Assembly (NCBI RefSeq): GCF_001297125.1 | Contig: NZ_LHPC01000054.1 | Location: 62,001-126,000, forward strand | Source of the DNA: Pseudomonas sp. RIT-PI-q | GTDB lineage: Bacteria > Pseudomonadota > Gammaproteobacteria > Pseudomonadales > Pseudomonadaceae | Length of the DNA stretch: 64,000 nt | Direction of reading: 5' to 3' | In this document: in pieces, positions 1 through 9,082 of the stretch | Layout: each line of letters begins with the position of its first letter | How positions within the stretch are numbered: the stretch's first letter is position 1 | The notes under the pieces: generated by a model | What the model was told of the DNA's origin: nothing | Database searches by the model: none | What the model saw: only the letters and a program-made list of their open reading frames with translations | Made by a program: the position numbers and the translations under genes

Positions 1-312
1 GTATTCGCTGTGGGCGATGCCGGTGCCGGCGCTCATGACCTGAACGTCGCCCGCTTCGGTACGACCCTTGTTGCCAAGGTTGTCTTCGTGGGTAATCGCG
101 CCTTCACGAACATAGGTGATGATTTCCATGTCCCGGTGCGGGTGTTTCGGGAAACCTGTGCCAGAGGCGATCACGTCGTCGTTCCATACGCGCAGGTTGC
201 CCCAGTTCATGCGTTTTGGGTCATGGTACTCGGCGAACGAAAAGTGGTGATGAGCATCCAACCAGCCGTGGTTGGCGCCGCCCAGGGAGTTGAAAGGTCT
301 GAGTTCGAGCAT
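1..312 (-). CDS. Pirin family protein (5' part, cut by window edge)
   Basis: The reverse strand is open from an ATG at 312 to the window edge (104 codons). The N-terminus reads MLELRPFNSLGGANHGWLDA and continues with the metal-site segment FPKHPHRDMEIITYV and later AGTGIAHSEY. These His-rich stretches are typical of the bicupin pirin fold, whose first cupin binds a metal through three His and one Glu. A GGAGA ribosome site lies just before the ATG. Pirins are cytoplasmic; some have quercetin 2,3-dioxygenase activity, but the substrate here cannot be told. The C-terminal cupin lies outside the window. Confidence 0.9.
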   Translation of the reverse strand, partial: MLELRPFNSLGGANHGWLDAHHHFSFAEYHDPKRMNWGNLRVWNDDVIASGTGFPKHPHRDMEIITYVREGAITHEDNLGNKGRTEAGDVQVMSAGTGIAHSEY

Positions 313-548
313 GATCGTCTCCTGAATAGGGGTTGATGGCGAGCATCATCTATCAGGCACTGATCGATAAAAAGCGTAAAAAATGCCGCATTACAATCGA
401 ATAACCTGATGCTTTGTGACCTCGAAACGCTCTCATACAGCCTTCACTTCATCGCATAAGCCAATGACCTGTAAGCATTTCACTAGAACTGAACGGCAAA
501 TGCAGACACCATAGCCTTCAACAGCCTCACACCCTGGAGTCCGTCCGC

Positions 549-3023
549 GTGCCGCAACACACCCCCGATCTTCCTCCTGAACTTCGTCCCCTGGCCGAGA
601 TGCCATTGCTCAAGCGCCTGGCCGCCCGGTTCTTTGGCCACGGCCTGACACGCCTGCGTGCGCAACACCGCGCGTCCTGGCTACACGGCCAGGCCGACGG
701 CTTTCGCAGTGGTCACAGCGCCGGAGTGGATTACGGCTATAAGGAAGGCAAGCTCGACGGGCTGGAAGAAGGCCGGCAGGTGCTGTTGATCCGCGACTCG
801 CGCTCAACCGAACACCGACCGCCCAATGTCGATGACTACTTGTTCGATGATTGGCGCCTGCCATTGAGTGCTGAACTGAAGAAACGCATAAAGGCCGATG
901 TCGCGCGGTTGCTGCCGGCGCATGCCCAGCCGAGCACCGCGCAGTGGAAGATGATCTTCAGCGATACGCCCTCGACCTCGGTGATTGCCGGTGCGGGTGC
1001 GGGCAAATCGACCACGCTGGTGCTGCGTATTTTACTGCTGACGCACTATCTGGGGTTCGAGTTGAGCTCGATGACCGTGGTGACCTTCACCCGCGAGTCG
1101 CGCAAAGACTTCATCAATAAGCTGATCGAGTTGTTTGCCCTCTGGGGGCGAGCGCTGAGTTTCAAGGAAGCGCGTGATCTGGTGCGCACCTTCCACTCGC
1201 GCATTCTGCCGATGGTGCGCAGCCTGCCGGGCTTCGAGCGGTTGCAAGCTTTCGAAAACCTCAGTCATCGGGCGCAAAACGGCGATGAGGAGGTCGACAG
1301 CAACCCTTTCGATCTGCGCATCAACGACGCCCAGCGTCAGCAACTCAACGCCTGCTATCACAGCCTGCACACTCGCGATGAGCGCTTTCGCGAGTTGATC
1401 AAGCCGTTGTCGCGCCACGCCTTGCAGCTCAAGGAGCTGGAACGCGATCACCCGGACGTGCAGAAACGCATGGCCGTGACCGAACTGGCCGCCAAGCGTG
1501 ATGAAGAACTTTGCGATGCCATAGAAGATTTGTGGTTTCGCGCGGGCGCCTGGCCGATCAAAGGCATAGAGCCGAAGCGTCAGACCTTCGATATCAACGG
1601 CTCGACGTTTCATTGCCACGGCTATATTCCGACCCTCGACGCGTGGGTGGTGCTGGGTTTCGATCCCCGCGAAAACCCGCAGGTCAGCCGTCCGAACGCC
1701 AAGTTGACGGTGCGCGCAGAGTGGGCGGTAAAGCGCACCCTGTTTCAAGCTTTCTGTCGTAAGCCTTTGATATGGCTTGATAGTTATGAGTCTTCAAAGC
1801 GTGTGCTGGCCTCGCTTGCCGGTGATGCCAGTGCCGGACCGGGCTTCGATTACAAGGTCAAGGGCGAACTCACTTCTGCACCATTGCTGGACTGTTTTGT
1901 CGCTGCGGCCGGGTTCATCGAGAACCTCGGCCTGGATGTACCGACTGCCGTGGGCCAGATGAGTTTTGCCAAGGACGACCCGGACCGGTTCTTCTTTGAA
2001 GCCTTGAGCCTGTTCTGGCGCGCACTGGAAGATCATCTGCTCGATCAGAAACCTCCAGTGATGACGTACAACCGGATGTTCGCCTTGTTCAGCGAGCATT
2101 CCCCGGAAAACCTCAAGCTGCTGAGTGATGAGCTACTCAGGCCTTTGTCGCACCTGATGATCGACGAATTTCAGGACGTATCGCCGCAAATCGTTTCCTG
2201 GATCCGCGCAAGCCTGGCGGAGATCCGCAGTCGCGGTCCGGCCATGCACGTCGGGCGGGGCGCGCAACGGTCGTCATTGCTTTGTGTGGGCGATGACTGG
2301 CAATCGATTTATGGCTGGCGGGGCAGTTCGCCGACGTATTTCATGGAGTTCAACAAGGAATTCCCGTCGCCGAGCACCACAAAGGTCATGCTCAGCGACA
2401 ACTACCGCAGCCATCAGCACATCATTGATGCCGCCGAACACATCGTTCGCGCGGCGCCAGCGATTGCCGGCAAAAAGGCCAAGGCCAGCGGTGAGCCGAA
2501 GGCATTGCTGCCGGTCAATGTGCTCGATCGAGACGATCAGGGCATGGCACAGCGCTTGATGGAACACTACAGGAAAGGTGATTCGATCTTGATGTTGTAT
2601 CGAAAAAGTAGCGATAAGTTATTGATAGAACAACATATTCAGACTGTAGTTAATGTTGATTCTAGCTTGCCGTATGAGTCGCGACGGCTAAAACAACTGA
2701 CGTATCACAGTGCCAAGGGCCTTCAGGCCGATGCGGTTTTCCTGCTGGGGGATTGTCAGCACCTGACTAGTTCGCCTTACAAAAACCAGGTCTACCGCAT
2801 GGCGGGACTGGGCAAGGCTGGCGACAGCGAGGCGTACGACAATGCGCAGAAGGACGAGATCCTGCGACTGGCTTATGTCGGCATCACGCGGGCGGTGAGC
2901 CATTGCTACTGGTATGTCGACGGCCAAGATACTCAGGCGGCTAATATGCCTAAAGCGTCCGATCGGGTCGGCAAGGGCAAGGCGTTCTTTGCCGATCACC
3001 GACAGGGCAAAACAGTAGCGTAA
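549..3023 (+). CDS. UvrD/Rep-type superfamily I DNA helicase
   Basis: Encodes an 824-aa ATP-dependent 3'-5' helicase of the UvrD/Rep class. Visible motifs in order: Walker A AGAGAGKST (about 148-155), DEFQDVSPQ (motif II, DExQ type), GDDWQSIYGWRGS (motif III), LSDNYRSHQHI (motif IV), TYHSAKGLQADAVFL (motif V) and YVGITRAVSHCYWY (motif VI). About 140 residues before Walker A, including a Gly/Tyr-rich segment, match no accessory domain I recognise, and the motif spacing leaves a large 1B/2B insertion. The start used is GTG at 549. It is a single-gene unit, divergent from the pirin gene, followed by a REP hairpin and a bidirectional terminator. The likely role is DNA repair or restart; the exact family (HelD-like or other) is uncertain. 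Confidence 0.9.
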   Translation: MPQHTPDLPPELRPLAEMPLLKRLAARFFGHGLTRLRAQHRASWLHGQADGFRSGHSAGVDYGYKEGKLDGLEEGRQVLLIRDSRSTEHRPPNVDDYLFDDWRLPLSAELKKRIKADVARLLPAHAQPSTAQWKMIFSDTPSTSVIAGAGAGKSTTLVLRILLLTHYLGFELSSMTVVTFTRESRKDFINKLIELFALWGRALSFKEARDLVRTFHSRILPMVRSLPGFERLQAFENLSHRAQNGDEEVDSNPFDLRINDAQRQQLNACYHSLHTRDERFRELIKPLSRHALQLKELERDHPDVQKRMAVTELAAKRDEELCDAIEDLWFRAGAWPIKGIEPKRQTFDINGSTFHCHGYIPTLDAWVVLGFDPRENPQVSRPNAKLTVRAEWAVKRTLFQAFCRKPLIWLDSYESSKRVLASLAGDASAGPGFDYKVKGELTSAPLLDCFVAAAGFIENLGLDVPTAVGQMSFAKDDPDRFFFEALSLFWRALEDHLLDQKPPVMTYNRMFALFSEHSPENLKLLSDELLRPLSHLMIDEFQDVSPQIVSWIRASLAEIRSRGPAMHVGRGAQRSSLLCVGDDWQSIYGWRGSSPTYFMEFNKEFPSPSTTKVMLSDNYRSHQHIIDAAEHIVRAAPAIAGKKAKASGEPKALLPVNVLDRDDQGMAQRLMEHYRKGDSILMLYRKSSDKLLIEQHIQTVVNVDSSLPYESRRLKQLTYHSAKGLQADAVFLLGDCQHLTSSPYKNQVYRMAGLGKAGDSEAYDNAQKDEILRLAYVGITRAVSHCYWYVDGQDTQAANMPKASDRVGKGKAFFADHRQGKTVA

Positions 3024-3035
3024 CCGCAACTCCCT

Positions 3036-3134
3036 TGTAGGAGCTGTCGAGTGCAACGAGGCTGCGATCTTTTGATTCTTTTTTTAAAGCAAGGTCAAAA
3101 GATCGCAGCCTCGTTGCACTCGACAGCTCCTACA
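3036..3134. repeat. REP-type long inverted repeat
   Basis: The two arms, about 40 bp each, start with TGTAGGAGCTGTCGAGTGCA and are exact inverted copies around a short T/A-rich loop (ATTCTTTTTTTAAAG). It belongs to the gtaggagctgtcgag REP family, different from most REPs further right. It follows the helicase stop codon directly and may protect or terminate that transcript. Confidence 0.85.
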
Positions 3135-3153
3135 GGGGTTGGAGGAAAAATTT

Positions 3154-3192
3154 CCCATTAAAAAGCCCACATAATGTGGGCTTTTTAATGGG
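3154..3192. terminator. Bidirectional intrinsic terminator
   Basis: A perfect hairpin (CCCATTAAAAAGCCCACA, then TGTGGGCTTTTTAATGGG) with a GC-rich inner stem flanked by A-run and T-run arms, so it can terminate in both directions. It sits between the convergent helicase and DUF1652 genes. Confidence 0.85.
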
Positions 3193-3202
3193 CGTTCGGC
3201 CT

Positions 3203-3475
3203 TCAGGCGTAACTTCTGAGGGCAACTGGCGGAATGAATGCTTCAAGCTCATCCTCCACCGCTTCGATTATTCGTTCTACATCCGCGGCATTCATGACCG
3301 TTGCGCAGGGAATGCCGGCAATGGCGATCATGGTCTCGCCACTGGCTCGGTCAAACAAACGGGCAATCATGCTGCCCGGCGCGTCCATGCTCGCCTCAAA
3401 ACCCATGGGATGAAAATGCCAGCGCATCAGCTGGCAGGCGTTTGGAAAGGTGACTTTGCTAAACCCTTTATTCAT
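3203..3475 (-). CDS. DUF1652 domain protein
   Basis: Small cytoplasmic protein of 90 aa (MNKGFSKVTFPNACQLMRWH...) with the compact pattern of the Pseudomonas DUF1652 family: CQLMRWHFHPMGFEASMDAP and later ERIIEAVEDEL. There is no signal peptide or membrane segment. The family has no established function. The gene is a monocistron ending at the shared terminator 3154-3192. The ribosome site before the ATG at 3475 is weak. Confidence 0.8.
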   Translation of the reverse strand: MNKGFSKVTFPNACQLMRWHFHPMGFEASMDAPGSMIARLFDRASGETMIAIAGIPCATVMNAADVERIIEAVEDELEAFIPPVALRSYA

Positions 3476-3739
3476 ATGTAGCCCGCCTTCTTCATCGAGC
3501 GCTTCCGTTAGCTCATGTTAGGAGGGAAGAGCCTTCATTGGCTCAACCGGTGACTGTCTTTAAAAGTAGCAGCAAGATGTGAAAATCTTGTTTTTTTTTC
3601 AGGCCGTTTGGCGATTGGTTCAGTTTTTTTTGATGCAAGTCACGGTGGCGCGGCTTTTACGGCAAGCGGCCAGCACTGATTGCCCATTGACGCCGGGCCG
3701 GAACTTCGGCCAGCTCGGCGTTTTCTCGCCGAGTCCTTT

Positions 3740-4555
3740 ATGCACGCCGATGACGATGGTCCGCAGCAAACCCAGGCCACGGGCGAGACGGTCATGCGTT
3801 ACCACTTGCGCTGGAAACACCGGGACCTGGACGGCGTCATGGCGCTGTATCACCCGGATGTCCAGTACAACGACTTTTTCCAAAACCGCGTGATGGGGCT
3901 GGACGAACTGCGCGAGTACGTGCGCAGCAGCATGCCGCGTGATCCCGATGAGGCCCTGGAGCATTCGGACCGTATTCGACTGGACGGCAACACCGCGTTC
4001 ATTCAGTACCGCATCACCCTTCGCGGCGGTGCAGGGCTGGTGTCGTTCCGGGCTAGCGAGGCGATTACCGTGCGTGACGGGTTGATTTGGCGGGTCAACG
4101 AATACGCGTCGCTGGTGCATGAGCAGCCCGCCAACAAAGCCGCCAACAACCAGCGCCCGGCCGTCAGTCGGCTCGGTTTGTCGCCGCGCCAATTGAGTTT
4201 CATGGCGGACGACCTGCAACAGTATTTCCAGCGCCAGCAACCTTATCTCGACCCTGAGCTCGACCTGCAACGGGTGGCGAAGGAGTGCGGGTACAGCCGC
4301 AATCAGATTTCCTATTTGCTCAATCAAGTGCTTGGCCAAAGCTTCTACCGCTACGTCAATCAGGCGCGCTTGCAGCATTTGCTCGCGGCACTGGATGCCG
4401 CCTCACCGCCCTGGCGCATTGATGAACTGGCCTTTGCCGCCGGCTTCAATTCGCTGTCGGCGTTCTACAGCTGTTTCCGCCAGCACACGGGCCTGTCGCC
4501 GAAGGCCTACGCAAAACAAATTTCTTTGCGTGCACGCGCGCAAGACAGTCTCTGA
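3740..4555 (+). CDS. AraC-family regulator with SnoaL/NTF2-like sensor domain
   Basis: The N-terminal part, about 130 aa, has the SnoaL-like fold signature (YHLRWKHRDLDGVMALYHPD ... NTAFIQYRITLRGG ... DGLIWRVNEYAS), a small-molecule-binding cone. The C-terminal 100 aa form an AraC-type double helix-turn-helix (RVAKECGYSRNQISYLLNQ and DELAFAAGFNSLSAFYSCF, ending GLSPKAYAKQ). The start is uncertain: the frame is open from a TTG at 3680, with ATGs at 3740 and 3794; 3740 is used. It lies 51 nt before the FAD oxidoreductase, cupin and polyamine-binding genes on the same strand and is the obvious candidate regulator of them (inference). Confidence 0.85.
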   Translation: MHADDDGPQQTQATGETVMRYHLRWKHRDLDGVMALYHPDVQYNDFFQNRVMGLDELREYVRSSMPRDPDEALEHSDRIRLDGNTAFIQYRITLRGGAGLVSFRASEAITVRDGLIWRVNEYASLVHEQPANKAANNQRPAVSRLGLSPRQLSFMADDLQQYFQRQQPYLDPELDLQRVAKECGYSRNQISYLLNQVLGQSFYRYVNQARLQHLLAALDAASPPWRIDELAFAAGFNSLSAFYSCFRQHTGLSPKAYAKQISLRARAQDSL

Positions 4556-4606
4556 GCCCACGCAGTAGGATCGACGCCATCGAAGTGTTGAGTGGCGGAG
4601 TCGTGT

Positions 4607-6013
4607 ATGCCGGCGTGGCGCAATATCAGTGTGTGGATGGATCAACTCGACGAGCCGTTGCTGGCGCGTCCGGCGCTGGAACAGGATCTGGACGTCGACG
4701 TTGCCATCATTGGCGCCGGGTACACCGGGCTCTGGACCGCGTATTACCTGAAGCGCCTGGCGCCGGACCTGAACATTGCCATCGTCGAAGCACAAACCGC
4801 CGGTTTTGGCGCATCGGGGCGCAATGGCGGCTGGCTGATGGGCAACCTGCTGGGCGAAGACCGCTTGCTCGCCGACCTGTCGCCGGAGCAGCGCCGGGCT
4901 TCTTTCGATCTGTTGCACGGTATTCCTGATGAAGTCGAGATTGTCCTTGAACGTGAAGGTATTGACTGCGATTACCGCAAAGGCGGGGTGCTGTACTGTG
5001 CCGCACGTTACCCGGAACAGGAAGCGAGCCTGCGGCAGTATCTGGACAAGCTCCATAGCCAGGGTTTGACCGACAGCGATTATCGCTGGCTCAGCCCCGA
5101 GCAGTTGGCGCAACAGATCAGAGTCGCCAAGCCTTATGGCGGTATCTATGCACCGCACGTTGCGACTATTCACCCGGCCAAGTTAGTGAGAGGCCTGGCC
5201 CGGACGGTGGAACGCATGGGCGTGCGGATCTACGAGAACAGCCCGGTCACCCATTGGCACTCGGGTAGCCTGCGTACTGCCAAAGCCGTGGTCCGCAGCC
5301 GCTGGATCGTGCCGGCGGTGGAAGGTTACGCGGTCACCTTGCCGCCGTTGGGGCGTTATCAGTTGCCGGTGCAAAGCTTGATCGTGGCCACCGAACCGCT
5401 GTCCGCCGCGACCTGGGACGAGATCGGTCTGAGTCGCGGTCAGGCCTTCAGCGAAAGCAGCCGTCAGGTCACCTATGGCCAGCGCACGGCTGACAACCGC
5501 CTGGTGTTCGGCGCGCGCGGTGGTTATCAGTTTGCCGGCAAGTTACGCCATGACTTCGACCTGACCACCAGCGAAGTGGAGTTGCGCCGTTACCTGTTCG
5601 GCGAGCTCTTCCCGCAACTGAAGAACGTGCGGATCACTCATTCCTGGGGCGGCAATCTGGGCATGTCCCGGCGCTTCAGGCCTCACATGCTTTGCGATCA
5701 TGCCAGCGGCATTGCCTTGTCCGGCGGTTATGGCGGGGAGGGCGTCGGTGCCAGCAATTTGGGCGGCCGGACCCTGGCCGATTTGATTTTGCAGCGCGAC
5801 AGCGAGCGGGTGCGGCAGCCGTGGGTGATCCCCCAGGGCGGTCTCGATGCACTCAAGGCCTGGGAGCCGGAGCCCTGCCGCTGGCTCGGCTACAACGCGA
5901 TCATTCGCAGCTTCGTCCACGAAGACCAGACCCTGGCCAACCCGACTTCCGCGCCGTGGCGTCGCAAACTGGCCTGCGGCGTGGCGGGGTTCATGGAAGG
6001 GTTCATGCAGTAA
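4607..6013 (+). CDS. FAD-dependent amine oxidoreductase (DAO family, PuuB-like)
   Basis: Encodes a 468-aa flavoprotein. The dinucleotide-binding motif is VDVAIIGAGYTGLWTAYYL near the N-terminus, followed by the DAO-family EAQTAGFGASGRNGGW signature; near the C-terminus ALSGGYGGEGVGASNLGGRT closes the FAD site. This architecture is that of gamma-glutamylputrescine oxidase and related oxidases that deaminate small amines. ATG 4607 is chosen over GTG 4592 because GGCGGAG sits 6 nt upstream of it. It shares a strand and short gaps with a cupin (29 nt) and a polyamine-type binding protein, so the substrate may be a polyamine or its derivative (inference). Confidence 0.85.
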   Translation: MPAWRNISVWMDQLDEPLLARPALEQDLDVDVAIIGAGYTGLWTAYYLKRLAPDLNIAIVEAQTAGFGASGRNGGWLMGNLLGEDRLLADLSPEQRRASFDLLHGIPDEVEIVLEREGIDCDYRKGGVLYCAARYPEQEASLRQYLDKLHSQGLTDSDYRWLSPEQLAQQIRVAKPYGGIYAPHVATIHPAKLVRGLARTVERMGVRIYENSPVTHWHSGSLRTAKAVVRSRWIVPAVEGYAVTLPPLGRYQLPVQSLIVATEPLSAATWDEIGLSRGQAFSESSRQVTYGQRTADNRLVFGARGGYQFAGKLRHDFDLTTSEVELRRYLFGELFPQLKNVRITHSWGGNLGMSRRFRPHMLCDHASGIALSGGYGGEGVGASNLGGRTLADLILQRDSERVRQPWVIPQGGLDALKAWEPEPCRWLGYNAIIRSFVHEDQTLANPTSAPWRRKLACGVAGFMEGFMQ

Positions 6014-6042
6014 CGGCGTCTTCTAAATCAACAGGTACTCCC

Positions 6043-6384
6043 ATGAGCATCACGCAATTCAAGCACACCGCCACCCTGAAGCTGGACGAATCGAACCCGG
6101 TCGCCGTGCCCTTGGGCACGCCCGTGGCCGTGGCTTCGACCACCAGCGTCGAACGCGACGACGGCGTCGAAACCGGCGTCTGGGAATGCACGCCCGGCCG
6201 CTGGCGGCGGCAGATCGTTGCCCAGGAATTTTGTCACTTCATCCAGGGGCGCTGCACCTTCACCCCGGACGACGGTGAAACCCTGCACATAGAAGCCGGC
6301 GACGCACTGATGTTGCCAGCCAACAGCCTCGGCATCTGGGATATCCAGGAAACCGTGCGCAAGACCTACGTTTTGATTTTTTGA
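6043..6384 (+). CDS. Cupin domain protein (DUF861-like)
   Basis: A 113-aa single-domain cupin: MSITQFKHTATLKLDESNPV, then GVWECTPGRWRRQI, EFCHFIQGRCTFTPDDGE and EAGDALMLPANSLGIWDI, the two conserved cupin motifs of the (S)-ureidoglycine aminohydrolase-like group. Such small cupins commonly sit beside DAO-type oxidases in amine catabolism clusters. The position between the oxidase and the binding protein supports one operon. The actual reaction is unknown. Confidence 0.8.
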   Translation: MSITQFKHTATLKLDESNPVAVPLGTPVAVASTTSVERDDGVETGVWECTPGRWRRQIVAQEFCHFIQGRCTFTPDDGETLHIEAGDALMLPANSLGIWDIQETVRKTYVLIF

Positions 6385-6431
6385 TCCTCTGATTGCCTGC
6401 CAACAAAAACAACCCAAACAGGAATCGACTC

Positions 6432-7517
6432 ATGATCCGAAAGACATTGACCCTGGCTCCACTTGCGCTGGTTGCGACCCTCAGTCAGGCGGCCGAGACC
6501 GTCAAGATCTATAACTGGTCGAGCTACATCGCTCCAGACACCACGAAAAACTTCCAGAAGGAAACCGGCATCGGTTTCAGTTATGACGTGTACGACAGCA
6601 ACGAAACCCTCGATGGCAAGTTGATGACCGGTAACTCCGGGTATGACGTAGTGTTTCCGTCGAACCACTTCATGGCACGGCAGATTCAAGGCGGGGCGTT
6701 AAAGAAACTGGACAAGGAGCAGCTGCCGAACTGGAAGAATCTCAATCCGGTGTTGCTCAAGGCCCTGCAAACCAACGACCCTGGCAACGAACACGGTTTT
6801 CCATACCTGTGGGGCAGTACCGGCATCGGCTACAACATTGCCAAGGTCAAAGCGGTTCTGGGCGACAACGCGCCTGTGGACTCCTGGGATCTGATCTTCA
6901 AGCCCGAGTACATGGAAAAGCTGCAAAAATGCGGCGTAGCGATCCTCGATAACGGACCGGAACTACTGCCGGCGGCGCTGAACTACCTGGGCCTGCCGCA
7001 TCACAGTAAAAATCCTGATGACTACAAGAAGGCCGAAGCGCTGCTGTTGAAAGTCCGTCCTTACGTCAGCTATTTCCACTCGTCCAAATACACCGGTGAT
7101 CTGGCCAACGGCGATATCTGCGTGGCAGTAGGCTTTTCCGGTGACGTCCTGCAAGCGGAAAGCCGCGCCAGAGAAGCGAACAACGGTATTGAAATCGGTT
7201 ATGCGATTCCCAAGGAAGGCGCGGCGATCTGGTTCGATATGGTCTCAATGCCCGCCGACGCCCCGGACGAAAAGGCCGGCTACGCCTTCATGAACTACCT
7301 GCTGCGTCCGGACGTCATGGCCGGCATCAGCAACTACGTGCGCTACGCCAACGGCAACGAACAGGCCGACAGCCTGATCGACCCGGCCATCAAGAACGAC
7401 ACCAAGGTCTACCCGAGCCCGGAAATGATGGGCAAATTGTTCGCATTGGAGGCCATGCCGTTGAACATTGACCGGGTTCGTACGCGAGTCTGGAACAAGA
7501 TTCGGACGGGGAGTTGA
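6432..7517 (+). CDS. Polyamine ABC transporter periplasmic binding protein (PotF/SpuD-like)
   Basis: Encodes 361 aa beginning MIRKTLTLAPLALVATLSQA, a Sec signal peptide, followed by the PotD/PotF-family opening ETVKIYNWSSYIAPDT. Internal landmarks are GYDVVFPSNHFMARQI, PYLWGSTGIGYN and IPKEGAAIWFDMVSMP, all expected of putrescine/spermidine-binding proteins. It acts in the periplasm as ligand receptor for an ABC importer; no permease or ATPase genes are adjacent, so it must use a transporter encoded elsewhere or act as an orphan sensor. ATG 6432 is preferred to an in-frame start 39 nt earlier because it starts at the signal peptide. Confidence 0.88.
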   Translation: MIRKTLTLAPLALVATLSQAAETVKIYNWSSYIAPDTTKNFQKETGIGFSYDVYDSNETLDGKLMTGNSGYDVVFPSNHFMARQIQGGALKKLDKEQLPNWKNLNPVLLKALQTNDPGNEHGFPYLWGSTGIGYNIAKVKAVLGDNAPVDSWDLIFKPEYMEKLQKCGVAILDNGPELLPAALNYLGLPHHSKNPDDYKKAEALLLKVRPYVSYFHSSKYTGDLANGDICVAVGFSGDVLQAESRAREANNGIEIGYAIPKEGAAIWFDMVSMPADAPDEKAGYAFMNYLLRPDVMAGISNYVRYANGNEQADSLIDPAIKNDTKVYPSPEMMGKLFALEAMPLNIDRVRTRVWNKIRTGS

Positions 7518-7578
7518 TCGGTCATCTTTTGTAGCTGTTGGGGCCTCTTTCGCGCTGAGGTAACCCTGTAGATTCCTG

Positions 7579-7603
7579 GCCTCCTTTCAGCGGATAAGGA
7601 GGC
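7579..7603 (+). promoter_or_regulatory. Shine-Dalgarno-sequestering hairpin before RAYT
   Basis: GCCTCCTT (7579-7586) and AAGGAGGC (7596-7603) are perfect 8-bp inverted arms with a 9-nt loop. The right arm contains the complete AAGGAGG ribosome site of the RAYT gene starting at 7610, so the mRNA can fold its own SD into a stem. Confidence 0.65.
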
Positions 7604-7609
7604 AATGGA

Positions 7610-8068
7610 ATGCCTGTTTGTATGAATGCCGGGCGGCTGCGTATTGGTCGCTTGTCGGAGTCTGGACGTGTTTACTTGTTGACGGCAGTCGTTCACCAAC
7701 GACAGCCGTTTTTTGCTGATTGGCGCCTGGGGAGGTTGGTCATTCAGCAATTGCGTCAGGCTCAGGAAGAGGGTTGGGCCGATTTTTTGACCTGGGTCGT
7801 GATGCCAGATCATATGCACTGCCTGGTGCAGCTGCGGGACAAAACGTTGGCTGAGCTAATGTGCCGAATCAAATCTCGCAGCAGCGTTGCCGTTAACCAG
7901 GCGCTTGGACGGCAAGGGCGCTTGTGGCAGAAGGGCTACCACGATCGCGCAGTTCGGCGGGAAGAAGACGTGAAAGCGCTTGCTCGGTATGTGGTAGCCA
8001 ATCCGATTCGAGCGGGACTGGTGACGCGGGTTCATGACTATCCACTTTGGGATGCGTGTTGGCTGTGA
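7610..8068 (+). CDS. REP-associated tyrosine transposase (RAYT)
   Basis: Encodes 152 aa of the Y1_Tnp/RAYT family (single-strand DNA transposase related to IS200/IS605 TnpA). The HUH metal motif is visible in VVMPDHMHCLVQL and the likely catalytic Tyr in LWQKGYHDRAVR, followed by the family-typical ARYVVANPIRAGLV. The length is normal for RAYTs. These enzymes are domesticated, bind and cut REP hairpins, and are usually flanked by them; here six REP-containing units begin 8 nt after the stop codon. The ATG has a very strong SD that may be masked by a hairpin. Confidence 0.93.
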   Translation: MPVCMNAGRLRIGRLSESGRVYLLTAVVHQRQPFFADWRLGRLVIQQLRQAQEEGWADFLTWVVMPDHMHCLVQLRDKTLAELMCRIKSRSSVAVNQALGRQGRLWQKGYHDRAVRREEDVKALARYVVANPIRAGLVTRVHDYPLWDACWL

Positions 8069-8075
8069 TGATTGA

Positions 8076-8978
8076 CGACTGCTGCGCAGCCGAACGCAGC
8101 CTTCGGCAGCTGCTACAGGTTATGTGTACACCGGGGGTTTTTGTAGCAGCTGGCGCAGCCTGCGTTCGGTCGCGTGGCGATCGTGAAACCATTCAACCGG
8201 GTTTCAGGCTGGGTTCCGCGTCAGCCGGGTTTACGACTGCTGCGCAGCCGAACGCAGCCTTCGGCAGCTGCTACAGGGGTCGCGTGCACCGGGGTTTTTG
8301 TAGCAGCTGGCGAAGCCTGCGTTCGGTCGCGTAGCGATCGTGAAACCATTCAACCGGGTTTCAGGCTGGGTTTCGCGTCAGCCGGGTTTACGACTGCTGC
8401 GCAGCCGAACGCAGCCTTCGGCAGCTGCTACAGGTTATGCGTACACCGGGGGTTTTTGTAGCAGCTGGCGCGGCCTGCGTTCGGTCGCGTAGCGATCGTG
8501 AAACCATTAAACCGGGTTTCAGGCTGGGTTCCGCGTCAGCTGGGTTTGCGACTGCTGCGCAGCCGAACGCAGCCTTCGGCAGCTGCTACAGGTTATGCGT
8601 ACACCGGGGTTTTTGTAGCCGCTGGCGCGGCCTGCGTTTGGCCGCGCAGCGATCGTGAAACCATTAAACCGGGTTTCAGGCTAGGTTCCGCGTCAGCTGG
8701 GTTTGCGACTGCTGCGCAGCCGAACGCAGCCTTCGGCAGCTGCTACAGGTTATGCGTACACCGGGGGTTTTGTAGCAGCTGGCGCGGCCTGCGTTCGGTC
8801 GCGTAGCGATCGTGAAACCATTCAACCGGGTTTCAGGTTGGGTTCCGCGTCAGCCGGGTTTACGACTGCTGCGCAGCCGAACGCAGCCTTCGGCAGCTGC
8901 TACAGGTTATGCGTACACCGGGGGTTTTGTAGCAGCTGGCGCAGCCTGCGTTCGGTCGCGTAGCGATCGTGAAACCAT
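8076..8978. repeat. RAYT-linked tandem REP/BIME array, six units of 157-158 bp
   Basis: The segment CGACTGCTGCGCAGCCGAAC recurs at 8076, 8234, 8391, 8549, 8706 and 8863, a period of 158, 157, 158, 157 and 157 bp. Each unit contains one REP and its inverted partner (TGTAGCAGCTGGCGCAGCC... ending GCGATCGTGAAACC), joined by a spacer with ACCGGGGG and by an ACCGGGTTTCAGGCT linker. Units differ by scattered substitutions and single-base indels. The short reading frames running through the array are products of the repeat period and not genes. Confidence 0.93.
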
Positions 8979-9082
8979 ACAACTCGGTATCTGATGGATT
9001 TAACGCTGATATCAATTCACTGGCACTGTTATGAATAAGCTCAACAAAAAACAACTTACTCTTATTTAATATTTAAATTGCC

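Noticed and set aside
10..336. 108-aa plus-strand gene at the left edge
   Set aside because: It is antisense to the pirin gene, whose conserved His-rich motifs and ribosome site are on the minus strand.
8076..8978. CRISPR array
   Set aside because: Units are 157-158 bp with internal inverted REPs and near-identical spacers; there are no cas genes.
8047..8994. A family of small genes repeated every 157 bp, with similar proteins
   Set aside because: The frames follow the REP array period, have no ribosome sites and repeat the translated REP sequence.
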